A DNA stretch of 6,076 bases. It comes from Actinomycetota bacterium (GTDB lineage Bacteria; Actinomycetota; Actinomycetes; JACCUZ01). Of the stretch, positions 1-5,406 are shown in pieces; positions within the stretch are counted from its first letter, which is position 1; each line of letters begins with the position of its first letter. The stretch spans positions 1-6,076 of the forward strand of contig JAVEDG010000338.1 of assembly GCA_030841245.1 (NCBI GenBank). The letters run 5' to 3'. The notes under the pieces were generated by a model. The model did no database searches. It had not been told where the DNA came from and saw only the letters and a program-made list of their open reading frames with translations. The position numbers and the translations under genes are program-made.

Positions 1-10
1 CGGGAAATCG

Positions 11-39
11 TTGGTAGTTCTCGGTTCCGGTGAAACAAT
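11..39 (+). promoter_or_regulatory. possible promoter of the TetR gene
   Basis: TTGGTA (11-16) matches four of six bases of the -35 consensus TTGACA. A 17-base spacer leads to AACAAT (34-39), a weak -10 box that keeps the A and the final T of TANNNT. Seven bases separate this box from ATG 47, so the transcript could start at or next to the start codon (leaderless). No good Shine-Dalgarno sequence precedes ATG 47, which fits. The call rests on pattern matching only. Confidence 0.3.
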
Positions 40-46
40 CCGTGAC

Positions 47-652
47 ATGGCACGCAACCGGGACCAGCAACAACGGCGCGGCCAGCTCGTCGAGGCGGCC
101 GAGCGAGCGGTGCTCAAGCACGGCGCCGCCGCCGTACGGCTGCGCGACGTTGCCGACGAGGCGGGGCTGACCTCGGGCGCGGTCCTGTACTACTACGGCG
201 AGCTCGACGAGCTCCTGGTCGAGACGCACAGCCGCGCGGTCGAACGCTTCTGCCAGCAGCGCGAGGACACCGTCGACGCCATCGCCGATCCGCGGGAGCA
301 GCTGCGGGCCGCTGTCCGGGCCGGGCTGCCGGTGGGTCCCGAGGACGAGCTGGTCAAGCTGCTCTACGAGTTCGACGGGCAGGGCACCCGCCGGCAGGGG
401 TACGGGCGGCTCAGCCGCGAGTACTTCGCCCGACAGGTGGCGATCTACCACTCGATCCTGGTCGCCGGGCAGGCCGCCGGGCAGTTCCGCCTGACAGCAC
501 CGGCCCGCGACATCGGCCGCAATCTCGTCGCGCTCGAGGACGGCTATGGCTACTACGTCGTGCTGCCCGAGTCGGGGATCGACGCCGACGCGGCGGAGTC
601 GCTGATCCTGGCCTACGCCGAGGCTGCGACCGGCTGCGCCCTGCGGGGCTGA
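47..652 (+). CDS. TetR/AcrR-family transcriptional repressor
   Basis: This is a 201-residue DNA-binding repressor of usual TetR length. Residues 10-57 form the N-terminal three-helix domain: the first helix RRGQLVEAAERAVLKHG, then the helix-turn-helix LRDVADEAGLTSGAVLYYY (about 32-50), where LYYY replaces the common LYYHF. The rest is a helical ligand-binding and dimerisation domain. The stretch ALEDGYGYYV near residues 162-171 resembles the BetI-type C-terminal domain (TetR_C_6), but the ligand cannot be read from sequence. ATG 47 was chosen over TTG 11 because it gives a normal short arm (MARNRDQQQRR) and the extra 12 residues look non-coding. The gene stands 246 bp before the maturation operon on the same strand, so it may control that operon, itself, or something upstream of the window. 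The family is clear; the target is unknown. Confidence 0.93.
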   Translation: MARNRDQQQRRGQLVEAAERAVLKHGAAAVRLRDVADEAGLTSGAVLYYYGELDELLVETHSRAVERFCQQREDTVDAIADPREQLRAAVRAGLPVGPEDELVKLLYEFDGQGTRRQGYGRLSREYFARQVAIYHSILVAGQAAGQFRLTAPARDIGRNLVALEDGYGYYVVLPESGIDADAAESLILAYAEAATGCALRG

Positions 653-702
653 GCTTCCGCTGGGGGCTGGGTGGCGCTGGGGCTGCCGATGCTGATGCTG
701 TC

Positions 703-751
703 GATCTTGAGGCGGTTGGGCCACCTTTGCAGCGGGAGCTGTCTCAAGATC
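703..751 (+). repeat. 49-bp palindromic repeat, unit A
   Basis: The unit begins with GATCTTGAG (703-711) and ends with its exact reverse complement CTCAAGATC (743-751), leaving a 31-base interior. The interior contains a small hairpin, CAGC (730-733) with GCTG (738-741). By hand count unit A matches unit B (777-825) at 41 of 49 positions with no gaps. The most conserved blocks are TGAGGC, TGGGCCACC and AGCTGTCTCAAGATC. The repetition is seen directly; its function is unknown. Confidence 0.85.
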
Positions 752-780
752 ATCCTGGACCGGGTGCCCAGGCCCTGATC
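748..780. repeat. imperfect hairpin linking units A and B
   Basis: CCTGG (754-758) pairs with CCAGG (768-772) around a nine-base loop. Outside it GATCA (748-752) pairs with TGATC (776-780), with unpaired bases on both sides. The structure overlaps the end of unit A and the start of unit B, so the array could fold in alternative ways. There is no T-tract, so it is not an obvious terminator for the TetR gene, although it lies about 100 bases after its stop codon. Confidence 0.45.
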
Positions 781-825
781 ATGAGGCAACTGGGCCACCA
801 TTGAAGCTGCAGCTGTCTCAAGATC
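777..825 (+). repeat. 49-bp palindromic repeat, unit B
   Basis: This is the second copy of the 49-bp unit, starting 74 bases after unit A. It opens with GATCATGAG (777-785), one base different from unit A, and closes with CTCAAGATC (817-825). Its middle holds the perfect ten-base palindrome AGCTGCAGCT (805-814). The three bases GGT after the left arm of unit A are AAC here, so the copies have drifted while keeping the ends and the TGGGCCACC core. Confidence 0.85.
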
Positions 826-847
826 GCGAACAAGTAGTGATCTTGAG
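817..847. repeat. perfect 9-bp inverted repeat hairpin
   Basis: CTCAAGATC (817-825) and GATCTTGAG (839-847) are exact reverse complements around a 13-base loop. The left arm is also the right end of unit B, so this 9-mer can pair either back into unit B or forward into this hairpin. GATCTTGAG followed by CGGTGG (839-853) resembles the start of unit A and may be the remnant of a third unit. The stem is AT-richer than its surroundings and has no T-tail. It lies just upstream of the predicted MoxR promoter, so a regulatory role is possible but unproven. Confidence 0.7.
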
Positions 848-861
848 CGGTGGTCGCGGCG

Positions 862-891
862 GGGACAGCACTGCCGGTCACGCCGTACGGT
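862..891 (+). promoter_or_regulatory. predicted leaderless promoter of the maturation operon
   Basis: GGGACA (862-867) keeps the GACA of the -35 consensus. An 18-base spacer leads to TACGGT (886-891), which fits the actinobacterial -10 pattern TANNNT. Seven bases (892-898) then separate the box from GTG 899, placing the transcription start at or beside that codon. No separate Shine-Dalgarno sequence is evident for this start. The 839-847 repeat arm ends 14 bases before the -35 element, close enough for a bound protein to influence transcription. Confidence 0.45.
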
Positions 892-898
892 GAGGGCC

Positions 899-1774
899 GT
901 GACCGACGTGACCTCGCCCAGCGATCTGGCCGAGCGGCTGGAGGCGCAGGGCTACCTCCCCGACGAGGGCGTGGCCACCGCGGCGTACCTCGCGATCGTC
1001 ATGCACCGGCCGCTGTTCTGCGAGGGCGACGCGGGCGTCGGCAAGACCTCTCTGGCCACTGCGCTCGCCGCCACGTTGCAGGCCCCGCTCATCAGGTTGC
1101 AGTGCTACGAGGGGCTCGACGCCGCGCAGGCGCTCTACGACTGGGACTTCCCTCGCCAGCTGCTGCACCTCAGGGCGGCCGAGGCCGCGGGCGTCACCGA
1201 CGCCGACCGCCTGGAGGCCGAGCTCTACGACCGACGCTTCCTCGTCGCCCGGCCGTTGCTGCAGGCGCTGGAGACGACGCCGAGCGTGCTGCTCGTCGAC
1301 GAGGTCGACCGGGCCGACGACGAGTTCGAGGCGTTCCTGCTCGAGGTGCTCTCGGATTGGACCATCAGCATCCCCGAGCTCGGCACCATCCGCGCCGAGG
1401 TCCCGCCCGTCGTGGTCGTCACCTCCAACCGAACGCGCGAGGTGCACGACGCGTTGAAGCGGCGCTGCCTCTACCACTGGCTGGACCACCCGACGTTCGA
1501 CCGCGAGGTGGAGATCATCCGGCGCCGGCTTCCCGACGTCACCCAGGAGCTCGCCGAGGGCGTCGCCCGGGTCGCTCGCGACCTGCGGCAGGAGGACCTG
1601 CTCAAGACACCTGGCGTGGCCGAGTCGCTGGACTGGGCCGAGGCGCTGCTCGCGCTCGGCGCCCGTGACCTCGACCCCGACAAGGCGGCCGCCAGCCTCG
1701 GGGCCTTCCTCAAGTACCGCGAGGACCAGGAGCGGGTCAGCTCGCGGCTCGCCGAGTGGGCTGCCGCGGGATGA
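899..1774 (+). CDS. MoxR-family AAA+ ATPase, CoxD-like
   Basis: This 291-residue cytoplasmic AAA+ ATPase is probably a chaperone for molybdenum hydroxylase assembly. Visible motifs are Walker A GDAGVGKT (43-50, lysine 49), Walker B VLLVDEVD (130-137, Asp134 and Glu135), a sensor-1 Asn177 in VVTSNRTRE, and ALKRRC (185-190) supplying candidate arginine fingers. The run DALKRRCLYHWLDHPT is typical of the CoxD branch of MoxR proteins. In carboxydotrophs CoxD is known to act in forming the active-site metal cluster of CO dehydrogenase; that role here is inferred from family and neighbours. GTG 899 was chosen because TACGGT lies seven bases upstream. GTG 890, three codons earlier, is the alternative. 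The stop overlaps the next gene in ATGA, indicating coupled translation with its VWA partner, a standard MoxR-VWA pairing. Confidence 0.93.
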   Translation: MTDVTSPSDLAERLEAQGYLPDEGVATAAYLAIVMHRPLFCEGDAGVGKTSLATALAATLQAPLIRLQCYEGLDAAQALYDWDFPRQLLHLRAAEAAGVTDADRLEAELYDRRFLVARPLLQALETTPSVLLVDEVDRADDEFEAFLLEVLSDWTISIPELGTIRAEVPPVVVVTSNRTREVHDALKRRCLYHWLDHPTFDREVEIIRRRLPDVTQELAEGVARVARDLRQEDLLKTPGVAESLDWAEALLALGARDLDPDKAAASLGAFLKYREDQERVSSRLAEWAAAG

Positions 1775-2922
1775 CCGCGTCCGAGGGTGACGCGACCGAC
1801 GTGGCCGACCTGACAGGCAGCCTCGTCGGCTTCGCCCGGACCCTGCGCGCCGCCGGTGTCGCCGCCACCCACGACCGGGTGCATGCCACCGTCGCCGCCG
1901 CAGGAGCCCTCGACGTGACGAACCGCACCGACGTCTACTGGGCCGGCCGCCTCACCCTGTGCTCAGGGCCGGAGGACATCGAGCGTTACGACCGGGCCTT
2001 CGCGGCGTACTTCAACGGCCAGCTCGCCCCGCCGATGCGTCGAGTGCCCCCCGTCTCGGTGGTGCGTCCCGTCGCCGTGCCGGGCAGCGAGCAGTCGGGG
2101 AGCCGGCAGTCCGACGAGGAGACGGTCCCGGCGTCGACGGCCAGCCGGGCAGAGGTGCTGCGCCACCGCGACCTGGCGGCCCTGACCTCCGCCGAGCGCG
2201 ACGAGGTGCGCCGGCTGATCGAGGCCATCGACCCCGTGGGGGAGCCGCGGTGGTCGCGCCGGCACCGGCCGAGCCACGGCGGCGCGCTCGACCCGCGGCG
2301 CACGGTGCGCGCGATGCTGCGGCAGGGCGGGGAGCCGGTCCGGCTGGAACGCCGGACCCGCCGGGTCCGCCCCCGGCGGCTGGTCCTGGTGGTCGACGTC
2401 AGCGGGTCGATGCAGCCCTACGCCGACCCGATGCTGCGCTTCGCGCACGCCACCGCCCGGCGGCGTCCGGGCACGGAGGTGTTCACCGTCGGCACCCGGC
2501 TGACCAGGGTCACCCGGGAGATCCGAGACCGGGACCCGTCGGTGGCCCTCGCCGCCGTGACCCGGGCCGTGCCGGACTGGAGCGGCGGCACCAGGCTCGG
2601 CGAGCTGCTCAAGGCCTTCCTCGACCGCTGGGGCCAGCGCGGACTGGCCCGGGGCGCCGTCGTGGTCATCGCCTCCGACGGCTGGGAGCGGGGCGACGCG
2701 GCCCTGCTCGGCGAGCAGATGGCGCGGCTGAACCGGCTGGCCCACCGCGTCGTCTGGTCGAACCCGCACCGCGGTCAGCCGGGGTACGCGCCGATGACTG
2801 CCGGGATGCTCGCCGCACTCCCACACGTTGACTCCTTCGTGGACGGACACAGCCTGGCCGCGCTGCAGGGGCTCGCCACGGTGATGTCCGGTGTCGTGGG
2901 GCGCGAGGTGGCTCATGCATGA
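1771..2922 (+). CDS. CoxE-like VWA-domain protein
   Basis: This is a 383-residue protein with a C-terminal von Willebrand factor A domain of the CoxE type. The metal-ion-dependent adhesion site is intact: DVSGS (Asp209, Ser211, Ser213), Thr274 in SGGTRLGE and Asp303 in ASDGWERGD. The N-terminal half (1-200) is mostly helical, with a polar Ser/Glu/Gln-rich linker near 105-125, then an Arg-rich segment (RLERRTRRVRPRR) just before the first VWA strand. No signal peptide or membrane span is seen, so it should be cytoplasmic. CoxE-type proteins form a complex with their MoxR ATPase and act in maturing the client hydroxylase; this is family knowledge. The start is ATG 1771 in the ATGA overlap with the MoxR gene. 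An in-frame ATG at 1756 inside that gene is less likely. Confidence 0.92.
   Translation: MTASEGDATDVADLTGSLVGFARTLRAAGVAATHDRVHATVAAAGALDVTNRTDVYWAGRLTLCSGPEDIERYDRAFAAYFNGQLAPPMRRVPPVSVVRPVAVPGSEQSGSRQSDEETVPASTASRAEVLRHRDLAALTSAERDEVRRLIEAIDPVGEPRWSRRHRPSHGGALDPRRTVRAMLRQGGEPVRLERRTRRVRPRRLVLVVDVSGSMQPYADPMLRFAHATARRRPGTEVFTVGTRLTRVTREIRDRDPSVALAAVTRAVPDWSGGTRLGELLKAFLDRWGQRGLARGAVVVIASDGWERGDAALLGEQMARLNRLAHRVVWSNPHRGQPGYAPMTAGMLAALPHVDSFVDGHSLAALQGLATVMSGVVGREVAHA
2905..2910 (+). promoter_or_regulatory. ribosome binding site deciding the XdhC start
   Basis: GAGGTG lies four bases before ATG 2915, inside the end of the VWA gene. It supports 2915 over the in-frame ATG at 2891, which has no comparable sequence upstream. 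The 4-base spacing is slightly short but usable. Confidence 0.5.
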
Positions 2923-4021
2923 CGTCGTCGACCAGGTGGGGGCCTGGTACGCCGAGGGCGACCGCTTCGCCCTCGCGACAGTGGTCGCCACCTGGCGCAG
3001 TGCGCCCCGCCAGCCCGGCGCCGCGATGGCGGTAGCACCCTCCGGCGACCCTGCCGGCAGTGTCTCCGGCGGCTGCGTCGAGGGGGCTGTCTACGAGCTC
3101 GCGCACCAGGTCATGGCCGGCGGTGAGCCGGTGCTGCAGCGCTACGGGGTGAGCGACGACGACGCGTTCGCGGTCGGGCTGACCTGTGGCGGCATCATCG
3201 ACGTCTTCGTGGAGCCGGTCGATGCCACGGCGTACGCCGAGCTGCCCGACGTGCTCGCCTCGATCCACGAGCAGGAGCCGGTCGCCGTGGCGACGGTGAT
3301 CGACGGCCCGGGGCCGGTCGGGCGGCACCTCGCGGTCTGGCCGGACCGGGTGTCGGGTCGGCTCGGGTCCGAGCGGCTCGACGCCGCGGTCACCGACGAC
3401 GTGCGCGGCATGCTCGACCACGGCAGGACCGGGGTGCTGCGCCTCGGCCCGCACGGCGAGCGGCGCCTCGACGACCTGAGCGTGTTCGTCCAGTCGTTCG
3501 CGCGGCCGCCGCGCATGCTGGTCTTCGGCGCCATCGACTTCGCCGCAGCCGTGGCTCGCGTCGGGAAGTTCCTGGGCTACCGGGTCACCGTCTGCGACGC
3601 GAGAGCAGTCTTCGCCACGCCGGGCCGCTTCCCCGAGGCCGACGAGGTCGTCGTGGAGTGGCCGCACCGGTACCTCGCCTCGACCGAGGTCGACTCGCGC
3701 ACGGTCATCGCCGTGCTCACCCACGACCCCAAGTTCGACGTGCCGCTGTTGCAGGCTGCGCTCAAGACGGATGCGGCCTACATCGGCGCGATGGGCAGCC
3801 GGCGTACCCATGAGGATCGGCTCGCCAGGCTCCGTGACGAGGGCGTCCCCGAGGAGGACCTGGTCCGCATCGCGTCGCCGATCGGCCTGGACATCGGGGC
3901 CCGCACCCCGGAGGAGACCGCCGTGTCGATCGCGGCCGAGATCGTGTCGCAGCGCTGGGGCGGGACCGGCGCTCGGCTGGCCGGGACCGAAGGCCCGATC
4001 CACGGCGAGCCGCGTGCCTGA
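2915..4021 (+). CDS. XdhC/CoxF-family molybdenum-cofactor maturation protein
   Basis: This 368-residue two-domain protein probably carries the molybdenum cofactor and helps sulfurate or insert it into a molybdenum hydroxylase. The N-terminal XdhC_CoxI domain has the hallmark SGGCVEG (51-57, Cys54). After a linker, the C-terminal Rossmann-type XdhC_C domain starts at MLVFGAIDFAAAVARVG (201-217) and includes IGAMGSRRTHEDRL (290-303) and IGLDIGARTPEETAVSI (323-339), all family signatures. The usual glycine-rich GAGHVG after the first strand reads GAIDFA here, a pattern I associate with one CoxI/XdhC subgroup; see findings. Its first 8 bases overlap the VWA gene and its last 8 overlap the MocA gene. 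The neighbours match coxD-coxE-coxF order. The family call is firm; CO dehydrogenase as client is only one possibility. Confidence 0.94.
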   Translation: MHDVVDQVGAWYAEGDRFALATVVATWRSAPRQPGAAMAVAPSGDPAGSVSGGCVEGAVYELAHQVMAGGEPVLQRYGVSDDDAFAVGLTCGGIIDVFVEPVDATAYAELPDVLASIHEQEPVAVATVIDGPGPVGRHLAVWPDRVSGRLGSERLDAAVTDDVRGMLDHGRTGVLRLGPHGERRLDDLSVFVQSFARPPRMLVFGAIDFAAAVARVGKFLGYRVTVCDARAVFATPGRFPEADEVVVEWPHRYLASTEVDSRTVIAVLTHDPKFDVPLLQAALKTDAAYIGAMGSRRTHEDRLARLRDEGVPEEDLVRIASPIGLDIGARTPEETAVSIAAEIVSQRWGGTGARLAGTEGPIHGEPRA

Positions 4022-4625
4022 CGGGAGCAGTTCCGGACCGGGTGCAGTACTCGTCGCCGGTCTCGTGCTCGCGGCCGGCGAGGGCCGGCGGCTGGGCCGT
4101 CCCAAGGCCGTGGTCGAGATCGACGGGGAGCGGCTGGTGGACCGCGCGGTGCGGATGCTGCGCGAGGGCGGCTGCCACAGCGTCACGGTGGTCGCCGGGG
4201 CGGTGCCGCTCGAGGTCGCGGGCGCCACGGTTGTCACCAACGACCAGTGGCGGATCGGCATGGCGTCCTCGCTGCGCGCCGGCCTGTCGGCCCAGCCCGA
4301 CGAGGTCGACGCCGTGGTGGTCTCGCTGGTCGACCAGCCCGGCATCGGCGGGGTCGCGGTCGGCCGGGTGGTCGCGGCCGTGCGTTCCGGTGCGGAGGTC
4401 GCGGCCGCGTCGTACGGCGGGCTGTTGCGCAACCCGGTCGGGCTGCACCGTCGGCACTGGCCGGCAGTCCTCGAAGCGGCGACCGGAGACAGTGGCGCCC
4501 GCGCGTTCCTGGCCGCCCGGCCCGAGCTCGTGTCGCCGGTAGAGGTCGGCGATGTCGCTGACCCGGCCGACATCGACACCGCGGCCGACCTCGAGCGCCT
4601 CGGGCGTGGTCGCGCCGGGCGCTAG
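4014..4625 (+). CDS. MocA/MobA-like molybdenum cofactor nucleotidyltransferase
   Basis: This 203-residue cytoplasmic enzyme belongs to the NTP_transf_3 family. By family it transfers CMP or GMP to molybdopterin-Mo; beside XdhC and CoxDE-like genes, the cytidylyl (MocA) reaction giving the cytosine dinucleotide cofactor is most likely. The nucleotide-binding loop is LAAGEGRRLGRPK (19-31, Lys31). LVDQPG (105-110) holds the acidic Asp107 expected to bind metal. RNPVGL and GDSGARAFL in the C-terminal half, and DIDTAADL near the end, match MocA-type proteins (more often DIDTPxDL). The chosen start is GTG 4014, overlapping the XdhC stop by 8 bases. GTG 4065 is possible but would begin in the middle of the first strand. 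MocA against MobA specificity cannot be settled here. It is the last gene of the operon. Confidence 0.9.
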   Translation: MPDGSSSGPGAVLVAGLVLAAGEGRRLGRPKAVVEIDGERLVDRAVRMLREGGCHSVTVVAGAVPLEVAGATVVTNDQWRIGMASSLRAGLSAQPDEVDAVVVSLVDQPGIGGVAVGRVVAAVRSGAEVAAASYGGLLRNPVGLHRRHWPAVLEAATGDSGARAFLAARPELVSPVEVGDVADPADIDTAADLERLGRGRAGR

Positions 4626-4657
4626 GCCCGGGCCGGCTCGGCGACGGGGCCCGGCCT
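4624..4657 (+). terminator. possible terminator hairpin after the maturation operon
   Basis: AGGC (4624-4627) pairs with GCCT (4654-4657) and CGGGCC (4629-4634) with GGCCCG (4648-4653), giving a ten-pair GC-rich stem with one bulged C and a 13-base loop. The stem starts inside the TAG stop codon of the MocA gene. There is no T-run, as is common for actinobacterial terminators, so termination strength is uncertain. Confidence 0.5.
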
Positions 4658-4665
4658 CGTTGGAC

Positions 4666-4671
4666 TACCGT
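4666..4671 (+). promoter_or_regulatory. possible -10 box of the sortase promoter
   Basis: TACCGT fits the actinobacterial -10 pattern TANNNT and follows the terminator-like hairpin directly. It would start transcription near 4678, leaving a leader of about 20 bases that contains the GGAG ribosome binding site. No clear -35 hexamer lies 17-19 bases upstream, where the sequence is the hairpin loop and second arm. Confidence 0.35.
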
Positions 4672-4688
4672 CGAACGAGTCGGGTGCC

Positions 4689-4692
4689 GGAG
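4689..4692 (+). promoter_or_regulatory. ribosome binding site of the sortase gene
   Basis: GGAG lies six bases before GTG 4699 and favours that start over ATG 4693, which directly abuts it, and over GTG 4705. All three are in frame and differ by only a few residues. Confidence 0.4.
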
Positions 4693-4698
4693 ATGGGG

Positions 4699-5406
4699 GT
4701 GGGAGTGCGTCAGGTCGGGAGCGCGCGGGCCGCCGCCGTGGCCGCTGCGGTCACAGCCCTGGTGCTCGTCGCCGGTGCGCTGACCTGGCACCCGCAGGCC
4801 GGCTCCCGCCACGACCCGCCGGCCCGGACTCGAGTCGTCGCTCCGGTGTCGTCGGTGGACCGGGCGCCGTGGCCCGCACCGGCGCGCCACTGGCCGGCCA
4901 GGCGGACCTGTGCCCAGGTGCCGCACCACTTCGCGCCGGTGACCATCACAGTCTCAGGTGTCGGCGGGCAGCGGCCGGTGGTGCGACCGGCGCGCGAGGC
5001 GGACGGCGTGCCCGGCGTACCTCCGTTGACCACCACCGGTAAGACCGAGTTCGCGTGGGACCGTGCGCAGGGCATCCGCCCGGGGGACCGGGCAGGGAAC
5101 GTGCTGCTCAACGCGCACACCTGGCCGGACGGGAGCGCTCTCGGCAACCACCTGCTCGCCGCCCTGCACCGCGGCGGGCGGATCGTCGTGCGAGGCGCGG
5201 GCGAACGGCTGTGCTACCGGGTCACCGAGCGAGTCGAGGTGCCCGCAGCGCGGGGCATGCCGCGCTACTACGCCAGACGTGGTCCGCCGCAGCTGGCCAT
5301 CGTCGTCTGCTCGGGCCGCCGCCTCGGGCCGGGTGTGTGGACCAAGCGGACCATCTGGTTCGCCTCTCCTTCGTGTAGTGCTTGCTCCCGTAGCCTGACG
5401 AGGTGA
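4699..5406 (+). CDS. class E/F-like sortase, membrane-anchored
   Basis: This 235-residue transpeptidase-type protein has one N-terminal membrane anchor (about residues 8-30, rich in Ala/Val/Leu) and an extracytoplasmic sortase domain. A Pro/Arg-rich linker (31-70) precedes the catalytic domain. The triad is visible: His140 in LLNAHTW, Cys204 in IVVCSG and Arg217 in WTKRTIWFA. His-Cys and Cys-Arg spacings are 64 and 13, the same as in Staphylococcus aureus SrtA (His120, Cys184, Arg197). The residue two before Cys is Val rather than the usual Thr. Sortases cut a C-terminal sorting signal and join the protein to the wall or another acceptor; no LPXTG-type substrate is in the window. The last 15 codons (from 5362) use unusually many T-ending codons and hold a promoter-like box. 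The stop overlaps the LanC-like start by 4 bases. Class assignment is tentative. Confidence 0.88.
   Translation: MGVRQVGSARAAAVAAAVTALVLVAGALTWHPQAGSRHDPPARTRVVAPVSSVDRAPWPAPARHWPARRTCAQVPHHFAPVTITVSGVGGQRPVVRPAREADGVPGVPPLTTTGKTEFAWDRAQGIRPGDRAGNVLLNAHTWPDGSALGNHLLAALHRGGRIVVRGAGERLCYRVTERVEVPAARGMPRYYARRGPPQLAIVVCSGRRLGPGVWTKRTIWFASPSCSACSRSLTR
5391..5396 (+). promoter_or_regulatory. predicted leaderless -10 box of the LanC-like gene
   Basis: TAGCCT matches TANNNT and is separated from GTG 5403 by six bases, the geometry of a leaderless actinobacterial start. It lies inside the 3' end of the sortase gene, within a stretch (5361-5400) clearly less GC-rich than its surroundings. No convincing -35 hexamer is seen 17-19 bases upstream. 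It suggests that the LanC-like gene can be transcribed apart from the sortase. Confidence 0.45.

Larger units (their letters stand above)
653..898. other. intergenic region carrying a palindromic repeat array
   Basis: This 246-bp gap separates the TetR gene from the MoxR gene and shows no convincing coding frame. It begins with a G-rich stretch (658-681) and a short tandem GATGCT repeat (688-699). It then carries two 49-bp repeats, a linker hairpin, a third inverted-repeat hairpin and a promoter-like sequence, each listed separately. Base composition is less GC-rich than in the flanking genes, which fits regulatory or mobile repeat DNA. Confidence 0.7.

Noticed and set aside
16..36. Possible TetR operator palindrome before the TetR gene.
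   Set aside because: Only a three-base-pair symmetry (CGG-TT-CCG) is seen; longer alignments of the two halves fail, so there is no support for an operator.
11..46. TTG 11 as the TetR start, adding 12 residues.
   Set aside because: The added residues are not typical of TetR N-termini, ATG 47 begins a standard MARNR-type arm, and TTG 11 overlaps a promoter-like sequence.
613..801. A 62-codon minus-strand frame across the repeat array, starting at ATG inside unit B.
   Set aside because: It runs through both palindromic repeats and into the TetR 3' end, has no recognisable domain or ribosome binding site, and is better explained as a chance frame in repeat DNA.
703..847. Possible CRISPR array.
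   Set aside because: There are only two 49-bp units at 41/49 identity with a single 25-base linker, and the units are palindromic end to end. No cas gene is present.
653..898. Molybdenum-cofactor riboswitch or other known leader RNA.
   Set aside because: The position before a cofactor-maturation operon made this worth considering, but I could not match the known Moco riboswitch layout, and the predicted promoter lies downstream of the repeats.
3771..4013. N-terminal extension of the MocA-like protein back to 3771.
   Set aside because: This stretch is inside the XdhC gene in another frame and translates to an Arg/Ser/Pro-rich string with no domain. The nucleotidyltransferase fold begins just after GTG 4014.
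2666..4579. A 637-codon open frame on the minus strand.
   Set aside because: It lies opposite three genes with clear family motifs (VWA, XdhC and MocA). Its translation is low-complexity Pro/Arg/Ser/Thr-rich with no recognisable domain, as expected of a high-GC shadow frame.
4552..4698. Upstream extension of the sortase to 4552.
   Set aside because: It would overlap the MocA-like gene end and the hairpin and add a low-complexity tail before the membrane segment; GGAG at 4689-4692 supports the later start.
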